DNA of 64,000 bases. It comes from Bacillota bacterium. Lineage in GTDB: Bacteria > Bacillota > Clostridia > Oscillospirales > Ruminococcaceae. Below the pieces are notes generated by a model that did not search any database, was not told where the DNA came from, and saw only the letters and a program-made list of their open reading frames with translations. How positions within the stretch are numbered: position 1 is the first letter of the stretch; every line of letters starts with the position of its first letter. Shown piece by piece: positions 1 through 7,759 of the stretch. The position numbers were made by a program, and so were the translations under genes. The stretch lies in NCBI GenBank assembly GCA_023439835.1, contig JAEXUW010000011.1, positions 1 through 64,000 on the forward strand, read 5' to 3'.

Positions 1-1
1 A

Positions 2-88
2 TGTGAAGGAATAACAAAGATTACAATAATTAATAGTGATAACAGAGATAGTGTTATTACAATAGGGCGTAATTATTATCAAAATTAA
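2..88 (+). CDS. C-terminal end of a small lipoprotein paralog (5' part outside window)
   Basis: The reading frame open from the window edge ends at the TAA at 86-88 and encodes 28 residues. They contain EGITKITII and a following SD..SVITIG pattern that matches the C-terminal strands of the next three proteins (for example EVGISSIIIS at the end of the second copy). I read it as the end of a further member of the same tandem family. Function is unknown, and the start lies outside the window. Confidence 0.6.
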   Translation, partial: CEGITKITIINSDNRDSVITIGRNYYQN

Positions 89-133
89 TGAGACAAGCTG
101 AATTTCTAATATTTATGAGGAGGATAACACGTT

Positions 134-154
134 ATGGATAGTATGGTAAAATAA
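134..154 (+). other. Leader mini-ORF (MDSMVK) before lipoprotein copy A
   Basis: A good Shine-Dalgarno (GAGGAGG, 117-123) precedes ATG GAT AGT ATG GTA AAA TAA. The same block occurs, altered, before the next lipoprotein gene. In the third copy it is the real start of the protein (MDNLVKK). It is therefore either an abandoned ancestral start or a translated leader peptide that couples ribosomes to the gene 17 bases downstream. Confidence 0.45.
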
Positions 155-171
155 ATATAGGGAGTTTAGAG

Positions 172-654
172 ATGAATAAAGTGTATAAAAATATTTTTAT
201 ACCATGTATTATTCTTACAATTCTAACAATTATGTTTGGATGTAGTAATAATCGTATAAACGCAGAGCATGAAACAAAGAAAATGGCTGAACAAATTATT
301 GAATGCCTGAATAATAATAATTCAAAAGAACTAAAGAGTATGTTCAGTAAATATTCTACAGATTCCTATGATTTAGACAATCAAATTAAAGAATTATTTG
401 ATTTTTTTGATGGTGAGATTGTTTCGTATGATGATTTTGATTCAGGTACTGGACAAGAAACCATATCCAAGGGAAAAACTACTTTACTCACAATTTCCCC
501 GATTATTAAAAATGTTGTAACTGATACCGGAAAGGTATTTGAGATAAGATTTTTTGCTTATCTTGCTTGTGAAGATGACGAAAATGAAGTTGGAATTTCT
601 TCTATTATAATATCATCTTCGGATGGAGACGAATGTATAGTTGGTATATGGTAA
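172..654 (+). CDS. Small secreted lipoprotein, tandem family copy A
   Basis: The 160-residue protein has a type II signal peptide: basic MNK, a hydrophobic stretch and Cys at about residue 23 in IMFGC, so it should be a membrane-anchored extracellular lipoprotein. The rest is a compact alpha/beta-looking domain with LFDFFDGEIVSYDDF and a C-terminal GISSIIISSSDG strand. It resembles uncharacterised clostridial lipoproteins that I recall as DUF5104, not verified. The start has GGGAG seven bases upstream. It is closely related to the next two genes and the partial copy before it, which points to tandem duplication. No enzymatic motif is visible. The region is markedly AT-rich. Confidence 0.75.
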   Translation: MNKVYKNIFIPCIILTILTIMFGCSNNRINAEHETKKMAEQIIECLNNNNSKELKSMFSKYSTDSYDLDNQIKELFDFFDGEIVSYDDFDSGTGQETISKGKTTLLTISPIIKNVVTDTGKVFEIRFFAYLACEDDENEVGISSIIISSSDGDECIVGIW

Positions 655-726
655 GTATGTTCGATAAGCACCAATCATACAATTAACTAACTGAATTTAT
701 AATTTTTATGACGAAAACTACACCAT

Positions 727-747
727 GTGGATAGTATGGTAGATTAA
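727..747 (+). other. Decayed leader mini-ORF (VDSMVD) before lipoprotein copy B
   Basis: GTG GAT AGT ATG GTA GAT TAA aligns with the leader at 134-154. The Shine-Dalgarno of the first leader (GAGGAGGAT) has become GACGAAAAC here, so translation is doubtful. The gene downstream has its own ribosome site at 752-756. Confidence 0.35.
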
Positions 748-763
748 ATTCAGGAGAATGACA

Positions 764-1267
764 ATGAATAAAATGTTACAATCAATTCGTTTACCCTTTA
801 TTATTTTTGCAATGCTAATATCTCTTTGTGGATGTGGCAATAATCGAATTGACCCTGATATTCAAGCACAGAAAGACTGTGAAAATATCATAGAATGTTT
901 AAGCAATAATAATACTGAAAGCTTAAAAAATATGTTCTGTAATACTATTAAAACTCAAAGTGATTTTGATGTAAAGGTACAGGAAGCTGTTGATTTTTTT
1001 GACGGTGAAGTAATTTCTTTTGACGTTACTGCTATTGGCAGCATGGCAACTATTTATAGGGGGAAACAAACAGTTTTGCGTATTTCTCCATACATTTGGG
1101 ATGTAAAAACAAATACAGATAAAATATATAAAATACGGTTTTATTCATATCTTGTGTGCGAAGACAATAAAGAAAAAGTGGGAATATCTGAATTGTCTAT
1201 AGAATGTAGTAATGGGAAAAAATATGTTTTGGGGGACTATTATGAAGTTAATCATAATAATGAATAG
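764..1267 (+). CDS. Small secreted lipoprotein, tandem family copy B
   Basis: The 167-residue protein carries a type II signal peptide with LCGC at about residues 21-24, followed by NNRIDPD, which parallels CSNNRINAE in copy A. The conserved core VDFFDGEVISFDV and the C-terminal VGISELSIECSNG are shared with copies A and C. I place the start at the ATG at 764 because AGGAG (752-756) is seven bases upstream and because MNK aligns with copy A; the ATG at 758 is too close to that site. Function is unknown. It is probably anchored on the outer face of the membrane and expressed with its neighbours. Confidence 0.75.
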   Translation: MNKMLQSIRLPFIIFAMLISLCGCGNNRIDPDIQAQKDCENIIECLSNNNTESLKNMFCNTIKTQSDFDVKVQEAVDFFDGEVISFDVTAIGSMATIYRGKQTVLRISPYIWDVKTNTDKIYKIRFYSYLVCEDNKEKVGISELSIECSNGKKYVLGDYYEVNHNNE

Positions 1268-1348
1268 AAGTTAGATGCTTTGAATTTATCGATTTTGCAA
1301 TAGATGATAAAGATAAAAACCTTATTTTTACGAGGAGGATAATACGTT

Positions 1349-1831
1349 ATGGATAATTTGGTGAAAAAAACGTTTATATTCTTTTCGATAATGGTGCTTA
1401 TCATTTTGACATCATGCGCATCAAATGAACATGTTAAAAATAAAGAAATTGAAGACAAAGCAACCATGATGATGGAATGTGTAGTCAATGAAGATGCAGA
1501 GGGACTGTTTGCCTTTTACAGCGACTATATGAAAGAAAATTATTCCGATAAATCATTCAAGGAAATTCAACCGCTTTTTGACTATATTGACGGTAAAATT
1601 ATTTCATATAATTATGAGGGCATATCTGGCTTAGAGGAACATAAAGATGATGGCATAATTTACTATTACAATTGCGATCCTGAATTTGATTTTACTACAG
1701 ACACTGACAAAACATATACTATAAAATTTTCGTATCATTATATATGGGATAAACACCCCGAATTTGAGGGAATCAATATGATTTCCATATGCAAAGATAG
1801 TGAATGGAGTACTAAAATGGTAATTGGCTGA
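1349..1831 (+). CDS. Small secreted lipoprotein, tandem family copy C
   Basis: The 160-residue protein has a signal peptide ending in LTSC (Cys about residue 23). The family core is present as PLFDYIDGKIISYNY with a C-terminal GINMISICKDS. It is the most diverged of the three intact copies and the only one whose start (ATG at 1349, GAGGAGG at 1332-1338) coincides with the conserved upstream block that is a stop-terminated leader in copies A and B. No catalytic motif is evident. A role as a surface lipoprotein is inferred from the lipobox only. Confidence 0.72.
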   Translation: MDNLVKKTFIFFSIMVLIILTSCASNEHVKNKEIEDKATMMMECVVNEDAEGLFAFYSDYMKENYSDKSFKEIQPLFDYIDGKIISYNYEGISGLEEHKDDGIIYYYNCDPEFDFTTDTDKTYTIKFSYHYIWDKHPEFEGINMISICKDSEWSTKMVIG

Positions 1832-1861
1832 AATTATTATAACGAGTAACTAATAAGAAAT

Positions 1862-1906
1862 ATGAATGGTGTGGTAAAGATGATGAAAGGGAAAATATTA
1901 GTTTAA
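1862..1906 (+). pseudogene. Remnant of a further lipoprotein-family start
   Basis: ATGAATGGTGTGGTAAAG resembles the conserved leader/start block of the array (ATGGATAGTATGGTAAAA) and is followed by a short frame that stops after 14 residues. No lipobox or core domain follows. It is best read as a decayed fragment at the downstream end of the array. Confidence 0.3.
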
Positions 1907-1969
1907 TTAATATTAATGTTTATATGATTTTTTAAGGTTTACAACATCATATTTAAACGCTTTGACGAG

Positions 1970-2045
1970 CTGCCCGAATGGGCAGTGACAGAATAAGTGA
2001 ACCACAAAACATCAATTAAAATGCACCTTCGGGTGCGTTTTATTA
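1970..2045 (+). terminator. Intrinsic terminator after the lipoprotein array
   Basis: ATGCACC-TTCG-GGTGCGT (2021-2038) is a stable UUCG-loop stem followed by TTTATT. An additional inverted repeat, CTGCCC-GAAT-GGGCAG (1970-1985), lies 35 bases upstream. Together they probably end transcription of the array. Confidence 0.7.
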
Positions 2046-2458
2046 TAAAATTAAAAGGACAAACCAATCCACAGCATCCATTACAGTATAGCAAATTTTT
2101 AAAGTTCTTGGAGAGGAACTCTAAAAACTACTACTTTTATATAATACGAGGAGAACACGCAGGAGGAACCCCCCTGCGTGCAAGAAAAATGTATGAATGG
2201 TATTTGAGATAGGCTTAATAATTTGTGTTAGCCATTGCTAACCGACAAATATATAATAACATAGTTTTTTTATATTGTCAAGCGTTAATATAAAACTTTT
2301 TATTTATGTGGTTATGTGAAAAAAAGCTATAACTTTCCACATGGTATTTCTAGCATATCAGCGTGACAATTGACAAGCATTATGATAAAATAATAAAAAG
2401 ATAACTTTTCTCAAAAAGAGCAGGGCGATTTTTTGTGGATATTATATGAGGTGAAAAT
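2046..2458. other. Intergenic region with two hairpins, no convincing gene
   Basis: Two further inverted repeats are visible: CACGCAGG/CCTGCGTG (2156-2180) and a stem with GTTAGC-CATT-GCTAAC extended by ATTTGT/ACAAAT (2221-2250). A TTGACA at 2370-2375 could be the -35 of the regulator gene downstream, but no well-spaced -10 box is obvious. The 71-residue frame across 1997-2212 runs through these hairpins and lacks a ribosome site. Confidence 0.4.
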
Positions 2459-3607
2459 ATGGCGGTAATGGTTAAAAATCTATACAAGAACGGAACATTT
2501 CTTTATAATATGAAGCTTATTTCAGGAAAAGCCGGCATGAACAGGCTTGTAAAATGGGTTCACATTATTGAGGATGCAGACGTAACCTGCTTTCTTCACG
2601 GAAGCGAGCTCGTTTTCACCGCGGGGATTCTCAATAACAGCAAGGATTGGCTCATAAACTTTGCGCGACGCCTGCACGAAGCTGAAGCAAGTGCTTTTGT
2701 TGTCAACATCGGCCCTCATACAAAAGAAATCCCACAAGAGCTTATTGACTATTGCAATGAAGTAAGCCTTCCGCTATTTACAATTCCATGGGAAACTCGC
2801 ATGGTCGATATGACCAGGGATTTTTGCACGAATATTATGAAAAGTGAGAATATAGAAAGCAGTCTGGCTGTGACCATTCAAAACATAATTTTTAATGTCG
2901 GTGATTTTGAAACTCAAATTCTTCAGCTTGAGAGATACGGGTATCAGAGAAACAGCACTTTTAGCTTTGTGTGCGTGTCCTGCAGTGAGCTGACCGATGA
3001 GCAGCGTGACATTTTAGAATTAATTGCAGAAGCCAGCGCAAAGAATATGCACGACCTTTTTGTTTCCTTTTATTATAAAGAGCATCTTGCGCTTGCGCTG
3101 GTGAATTATAGTGACAGCGAAATTCAAACCTTTATCCGTGACTTCACCGCTCTTTCAAAAAAGCGAATAAAATCGCTTGAGCTTCATATCGGTGTCAGTT
3201 CAAACAAGCTTGGGCTTTTTAATCAGAATAAGAACTTCAAAAAGGCTGTTTCAGCGATGGAAATGGCTTGCAAGCTCAACGAGGGAGCTTGCTTTTATGA
3301 CAGCCTGAAGATATATAAGGTCCTCTATGACGTTAATGACAAGGCTGTGCTTCAAAGCTTTTATAAGGATACAATCGGAAAGATAGAGCAGTATGACAGA
3401 GAAAACGGCACACAGCTTATTTTGCTTCTTAAAACATATCTTGAGGTTAATGCAAGCGTACAGCTCACCGCTGAGGAGCTTTATCTTCACAGAAATACCG
3501 TTGCAAATCAGCTTAAAAAAATTGAGAAAATAGTGGGTTATAATCCATTTGAGGTTGAGGGAAGATTTTATCTGAACATGGGATTACATATAAAAAACAT
3601 GCTTTAA
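2459..3607 (+). CDS. PucR-family transcriptional regulator
   Basis: The 382-residue protein has an N-terminal PucR-type domain (about residues 8-125, with hydrophobic strands such as SELVFTAGIL and LPLFTIPWE), a middle GGDEF-like/linker region, and a C-terminal PucR helix-turn-helix (about 320-378; LYLHRNTVANQLKKIEKI). Family members are usually ligand-responsive activators of purine, ureide or amino acid catabolism. It lies upstream of, and in the same direction as, the catabolic and transport cluster that starts at 3885, so it is the likely regulator of that cluster. The start ATG has GAGGTG upstream. The ligand is unknown. Confidence 0.85.
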   Translation: MAVMVKNLYKNGTFLYNMKLISGKAGMNRLVKWVHIIEDADVTCFLHGSELVFTAGILNNSKDWLINFARRLHEAEASAFVVNIGPHTKEIPQELIDYCNEVSLPLFTIPWETRMVDMTRDFCTNIMKSENIESSLAVTIQNIIFNVGDFETQILQLERYGYQRNSTFSFVCVSCSELTDEQRDILELIAEASAKNMHDLFVSFYYKEHLALALVNYSDSEIQTFIRDFTALSKKRIKSLELHIGVSSNKLGLFNQNKNFKKAVSAMEMACKLNEGACFYDSLKIYKVLYDVNDKAVLQSFYKDTIGKIEQYDRENGTQLILLLKTYLEVNASVQLTAEELYLHRNTVANQLKKIEKIVGYNPFEVEGRFYLNMGLHIKNML

Positions 3608-3719
3608 TACCAAAGCAAATGTAGTCTGGAGTCGATATGTTGTAAAAATGCACAATTGTTACACTGGAATTATTTAGTGACAAGAGAGAAAAGGCGTAAA
3701 TTAAATATTGTTTTTTTGA

Positions 3720-3763
3720 GCAACCAGTCTTGGATGTGCATTTGCACATTTAAAACTGGTTGC
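3720..3763. promoter_or_regulatory. Nested inverted repeat upstream of the catabolic operon promoter (candidate operator)
   Basis: An outer repeat GCAACCAGT (3720-3728) / ACTGGTTGC (3755-3763) encloses an inner GTGCA-tt-TGCAC. It ends seven bases before the -35 box at 3771, the usual place for an activator site. A PucR-family regulator is encoded immediately upstream, so this is a good candidate binding site. It could also be a terminator-like hairpin, but no T-run follows. Confidence 0.5.
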
Positions 3764-3770
3764 GTGTCTA

Positions 3771-3799
3771 TTGCAACGACGACTGTACCGTTGTATAAT
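3771..3799 (+). promoter_or_regulatory. Sigma-A promoter of the aminotransferase/transport operon
   Basis: TTGCAA (3771-3776), a 17-base spacer and TATAAT (3794-3799). The predicted transcript start near 3806 leaves a leader of about 80 bases before the ATG at 3885. Confidence 0.7.
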
Positions 3800-3884
3800 G
3801 TAGTTAATGAATTAAATAACAAAAACAGAACAGCAATGGAGCTTATCTGCTTTATTGTTGTTTTATTTTTGGGAGGAAAACAAT

Positions 3885-5210
3885 ATGACCGGCACAGAAA
3901 TTAACAGCACACTAAAACAATTCAATCTTCAGTCGTGGAGTAAGCAGAGCAAAATCAATCCAATTTCGGTCGATAAGGCTGAAGGCATTTATTATTGGGA
4001 CTATGAAGGAAACCGTTATACCGATATGTCATCACAGCTTGTCAATCAAAATCTAGGCTTCGCAAACAAGGCAATCAATGATGCAATAAAAGAGCAAGTT
4101 GATAAATACTGCTTTGTTGCACCGTCAGCAGGAGCAGAATCTAGAGCAAAGCTGGCTAAGAAAATTGTTGAGCTTATGCCCGACAATATTGCAAAGGTTT
4201 TTTTCACAAACGCAGGAGCGGACGCAAATGAAAACGCCGTCAAAATGGCGAGAATGTTCACAGGCAAAAACAAGATTTTCAGCAGATACAGAAGCTATCA
4301 TGGGTCAAGCTTCGGCGCAGGCAATTTAACAGGTGAGCCGAGAAGATTCCCACTTGAGCCGGGCGTTCCGGGCTTTGTTAAGTTTTTTGACCCTTATGTT
4401 TACAGAGAGGCAATAAGCTTTTCATCAGAGGAGGAGGCTTCAAAATACTATCTCACCAAGCTTGATGAACAGATTCAATATGAGGGGCCGAGTTCTGTTG
4501 CGGCGATTGTTCTTGAAACCATAACAGGCTCAAACGGCATTATCATTCCGCCTAAGGGCTATCTTCCGGGAGTCAGGGCAATATGCGACAAGTATAATAT
4601 CCTGCTCATTTGCGATGAGGTTATGACAGGCTGGTGCAGAACAGGAAGAATGTTCGGCTTTGAGCATTTTGACATTAAACCGGATATGATTACTTTTGCA
4701 AAGGGAGTAACCTGTGGTTATGTTCCCCTTGGCGGAGTGGCAGTAAGCAAAGAGATTGCAGAGTATTTCAATGATAATCTGCTATCATGCGGACTTACAT
4801 ACAGCGGACATCCGCTGGCTTGTGCGGCGGGCAATGCCGCAGTTGACTACTATCAAAGCGCTGACATACTCTCAAATGTCAACAAGGTTGGCGCGCTTCT
4901 AGGCGAAAGACTTGAGGAGCTTAAAGAAAAGCACACTTGTGTGGGCGACGTCAGATATATCGGCTTGTTTTCAGCGGTCGAGCTTGTTAAGGACAAAACA
5001 ACCAAAGAAGCAATTGTTCCATATGGAAAAGACCCCGATGGGCTGATGGGAAAAATCCTGGGGCTTTTAAAAGAGCGAAAGTTTATGACCTATACTCATG
5101 AAAACATTATCATCGTGGCGCCGCCGCTCATCATCACAAATGAACAGCTTTCTGAGGAGCTTGATAAGCTTGATGAGGTTCTTGGAATTGTTGATGAAAA
5201 ATTCATATAA
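3885..5210 (+). CDS. Class III PLP-dependent aminotransferase (omega-amino acid type)
   Basis: The 441-residue fold-type I enzyme transfers a terminal amine to a keto acid, giving an aldehyde. Seen in sequence: EGIYYWDYEGNRYTDMSSQL near the N-terminus, FFTNAGADANENAVKMAR, the PLP-binding Asp at residue 244 (CDEVMTGW) and the Schiff-base Lys at 273 (FAKGVTCGY). The style of sequence resembles taurine- or beta-alanine-type aminotransferases. I chose the ATG at 3885 (GGGAGG at 3871-3876) over an in-frame upstream ATG. An iron alcohol dehydrogenase follows 12 bases after its stop, which suggests that the aldehyde product is reduced at once. The substrate cannot be fixed from sequence. Confidence 0.85.
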   Translation: MTGTEINSTLKQFNLQSWSKQSKINPISVDKAEGIYYWDYEGNRYTDMSSQLVNQNLGFANKAINDAIKEQVDKYCFVAPSAGAESRAKLAKKIVELMPDNIAKVFFTNAGADANENAVKMARMFTGKNKIFSRYRSYHGSSFGAGNLTGEPRRFPLEPGVPGFVKFFDPYVYREAISFSSEEEASKYYLTKLDEQIQYEGPSSVAAIVLETITGSNGIIIPPKGYLPGVRAICDKYNILLICDEVMTGWCRTGRMFGFEHFDIKPDMITFAKGVTCGYVPLGGVAVSKEIAEYFNDNLLSCGLTYSGHPLACAAGNAAVDYYQSADILSNVNKVGALLGERLEELKEKHTCVGDVRYIGLFSAVELVKDKTTKEAIVPYGKDPDGLMGKILGLLKERKFMTYTHENIIIVAPPLIITNEQLSEELDKLDEVLGIVDEKFI

Positions 5211-5222
5211 CGGAGTGGTGTA

Positions 5223-6374
5223 ATGGCATACAAATTTTTATTACCGAAAAATACGGTGATGGGCGAAAATGCATTGAGCTTCGCAGAGGATATAATCAAA
5301 AATTTAGGGCACAAGGCATTTATCGTCACAGGGAAGAACGTGACAGCCTCAGGACTGGTAAAAAAGCTTACCGATAGTTTAATCGGCTGGGGAATTGCTT
5401 ATGAAATCTTCAATGACATAATCGGCGAGCCGACCGTAGCAATGATAAAGGCTGGGGTTTTAGAGTTCAAAGAAAAAAAATGCGATTTTCTGATTGCTCT
5501 GGGCGGGGGAAGCCCGCTGGACAGCGCAAAGGCAATTGCCGCAATGACAGTGCTTTCTGGGGAAATATCTGACTATATGGGGAAGGAAATCAACGGCTGC
5601 TTTCCACCGATGGTTTTGATACCGACCACTGCCGGCACAGGCTCTGAAGCGACAAAGTTCACGATTATTACCGACACTGAAAAAGACATTAAAATGCTCT
5701 TGAAGGGTGACGCACTAATCCCTGACCTTGCCGTAATTGACAGCGAGTTCACTGTTACCTCACCGCCGGGAATTACAGCGGCAACAGGAATGGACGCACT
5801 CACTCATGCGGTTGAAGCTTACACCTCCAGAAAAGCAAATCCGCTGACCGACTTATATGCGCTTGATGCGATTAAGAGAATTTTTTGTTATCTTCCATCA
5901 GCATATAAAGACGGTGAAAACCGAAGAGCAAGAGAAGAAATGGCGATTGCCGCATATGAAGCGGGAATTTGCATAAACAATTCATCCGTCACGCTGGTTC
6001 ACGGAATGAGCAGACCAATAGGCGCTTTATTTCATGTTCCTCACGGAATATCAAACGCAATGCTGATAACTGAATGCTTAAAGTTCGCACTTGACGGCTG
6101 TTATAAAAAATTCGCGGATATAGCAAGAGCAATTGGGGCGGCTGATGATACGGCTGACGATGAGAAAGCGGCGAATATGCTAATAGCCGCTCTTGAGGAG
6201 CTTTGCAGGAGTCTTGACATTCCCACGCTGGAGGGCTATGGAATTTCAAAAGAGAAATTCGACAGCCTGACTGACAAAATGGCGACTGATGCAATAGCAA
6301 GCGGCAGTCCGGCAAATACGATTAAATCAGTTGACAAAGAAGCGGTTATATCAATTTATAAGAAGCTTTGGTAA
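5223..6374 (+). CDS. Iron-containing alcohol dehydrogenase (semialdehyde reductase)
   Basis: The 383-residue group III alcohol dehydrogenase has an NAD(P)-binding GGGSPLDSAKA and PTTAGTGSE in the N-terminal half. The metal ligands appear as Asp191 and His195 (DALTHAVEAY), His260 (HGMSRPIG) and His274 (HVPHGISNAML). It lies 12 bases after the aminotransferase and is clearly co-transcribed. The likely role is reduction of the semialdehyde made by the aminotransferase (malonate semialdehyde and sulfoacetaldehyde are the two obvious candidates) to a hydroxy acid that can be excreted. The ATG at 5223 follows GGAGTGGTGTA. Substrate assignment is inference. Confidence 0.85.
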   Translation: MAYKFLLPKNTVMGENALSFAEDIIKNLGHKAFIVTGKNVTASGLVKKLTDSLIGWGIAYEIFNDIIGEPTVAMIKAGVLEFKEKKCDFLIALGGGSPLDSAKAIAAMTVLSGEISDYMGKEINGCFPPMVLIPTTAGTGSEATKFTIITDTEKDIKMLLKGDALIPDLAVIDSEFTVTSPPGITAATGMDALTHAVEAYTSRKANPLTDLYALDAIKRIFCYLPSAYKDGENRRAREEMAIAAYEAGICINNSSVTLVHGMSRPIGALFHVPHGISNAMLITECLKFALDGCYKKFADIARAIGAADDTADDEKAANMLIAALEELCRSLDIPTLEGYGISKEKFDSLTDKMATDAIASGSPANTIKSVDKEAVISIYKKLW

Positions 6375-6398
6375 TTTAATATTTTTTATGGAGCAATG

Positions 6399-6436
6399 GG
6401 GCTTATACTGATTTCGTTCGGTATAAGCCCTTTTTG
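6399..6436 (+). terminator. Intra-operon intrinsic terminator/attenuator
   Basis: GGGCTTATAC (6399-6408) pairs with GTATAAGCCC (6421-6430) and is followed by TTTTTG. It sits between the dehydrogenase and the binding-protein gene, so it may partially end transcription or protect the upstream mRNA. Confidence 0.75.
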
Positions 6437-6464
6437 TCATATAATAACATTTTGGGAGGATAAT

Positions 6465-7682
6465 ATGAAAAAACGATTAATTTCATTAGTAACTGCAGCG
6501 TTTATGTTAACTGCAATGGCAGGCTGCGGCAAAGACACAGGCTCTTCAACACCGGCGGGCGCATCAACAACCGCAGGTACAGGCTCATCTTCATCAATTT
6601 CAGCAAGCTCAATTAAAGTAGGCGTTCTTTTGAGCACCACGGGTAACTTTTCAATTTCTGAAACACCGATGAAGAACGCAGCTCAAATGGCAATAGACGA
6701 AATCAATGCGGCTGGCGGAATTGCAGGTATTCCAATTGAGCCGATTTACATGGACTATGGCTCAGATCCGGCTATGGCGGCTGAAAAGGCTCAAAAGCTT
6801 ATCATTCAGGATAAGGTAACGGCGATTGTAGGAACAAACTCATCATCAACACGTCTTGCGGTTATCCCCACAATTGAGCAGTATGATTCACTGCTTATCT
6901 ACAACACCTTCTATGAAGGCGAAAAGCCCTCACCCAACGTGCTTTACACCAACACTTGTCCCAGTCAGCAGGTCGCAGGCTTCATGCCCTTCATCACTGA
7001 AAACATCGGAAAGAAAATATTCTTTGTCGGCTCTGACTATGAGTTCCCCAGAAATACAGTTTCATATGCAAAGGACTTGCTCATTTCAATGGGCGGCGAA
7101 GTCGTCGGTGAGGAATATGCACCGTCGGGAACAACAGATTTCTCATCAATCGTCAACAAAATCAAAGCGGCAAAGCCTGATGTTATCTTCTCTGCTGTTG
7201 CCGGAAACGACTCGGTTTATTTCTATACAGACTGCTCAAATTACGGAATTGATATGGCGACAACACCGATATGCTCTGTTGCTTGTCATGAAGGAACAAT
7301 CAAGGGTATCGGCGAAGCTGCAATCGGCTCATACTCATGCTTCTCATACATAAACACTCTTGATACTCCGGCAAGCAATGAGTTCAAGTCAAAATATGAA
7401 AGCCTGTTCGGAACCGAAACTACTGTCAACAACGGTGCTGAGGCAACCTATCGAGGAGTTTATATTCTAGCAAAGGCAATCGAAAAGGCTGGCTCACTTG
7501 AATCAGCGGATATAGTAGCAGCAGCGGCAGGAATTGAAATTGATGCTCCCTCAGGAAAAATCCGCATGGATGACAGCAATCACCACGCATGGCTAAATAC
7601 CTATATCGGAAAGGTCAACAGTGACATTAAGTTTGATATCATAGCTTCCTCAGACGGACTTGTAGCACCCGTAGTAGATTAA
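6465..7682 (+). CDS. LIV-type ABC transporter substrate-binding lipoprotein
   Basis: The 405-residue extracellular lipoprotein is a type I periplasmic-binding fold (Peripla_BP_6/LivK class). A signal peptide ends in AMAGC (Cys about residue 22) and is followed by a Ser/Thr/Gly-rich linker. The mature part starts with IKVGVLLSTTGNFSISE and includes VAIVGTNSSSTR-like strands. GGGAGG stands just before the ATG at 6465; an upstream ATG at 6396 would start inside the terminator hairpin. It is the solute receptor for the permeases and ATPases that follow. Related receptors bind amino acids, urea or amides; the aminotransferase and hydrolase context favours an amino- or ureido-acid. Confidence 0.88.
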   Translation: MKKRLISLVTAAFMLTAMAGCGKDTGSSTPAGASTTAGTGSSSSISASSIKVGVLLSTTGNFSISETPMKNAAQMAIDEINAAGGIAGIPIEPIYMDYGSDPAMAAEKAQKLIIQDKVTAIVGTNSSSTRLAVIPTIEQYDSLLIYNTFYEGEKPSPNVLYTNTCPSQQVAGFMPFITENIGKKIFFVGSDYEFPRNTVSYAKDLLISMGGEVVGEEYAPSGTTDFSSIVNKIKAAKPDVIFSAVAGNDSVYFYTDCSNYGIDMATTPICSVACHEGTIKGIGEAAIGSYSCFSYINTLDTPASNEFKSKYESLFGTETTVNNGAEATYRGVYILAKAIEKAGSLESADIVAAAAGIEIDAPSGKIRMDDSNHHAWLNTYIGKVNSDIKFDIIASSDGLVAPVVD

Positions 7683-7711
7683 TCAGAGAAAAATTATTAA
7701 GCAGTCAATAG

Positions 7712-7731
7712 GGGCGATGCCCACATCGCCC
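7712..7731 (+). terminator. Hairpin between binding protein and permease genes
   Basis: GGGCGATG-CCCA-CATCGCCC is a perfect 8-bp stem followed by TTG. Such hairpins after binding-protein genes commonly stabilise the upstream message so that more receptor than membrane protein is made. Confidence 0.55.
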
Positions 7732-7759
7732 TTGTTGATTAATAAAAAAGGTGGTATTT

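Noticed and set aside
1997..2212. 71-residue open frame after the lipoprotein array
   Set aside because: It runs through a terminator and another hairpin, has no ribosome site and no protein-like pattern.
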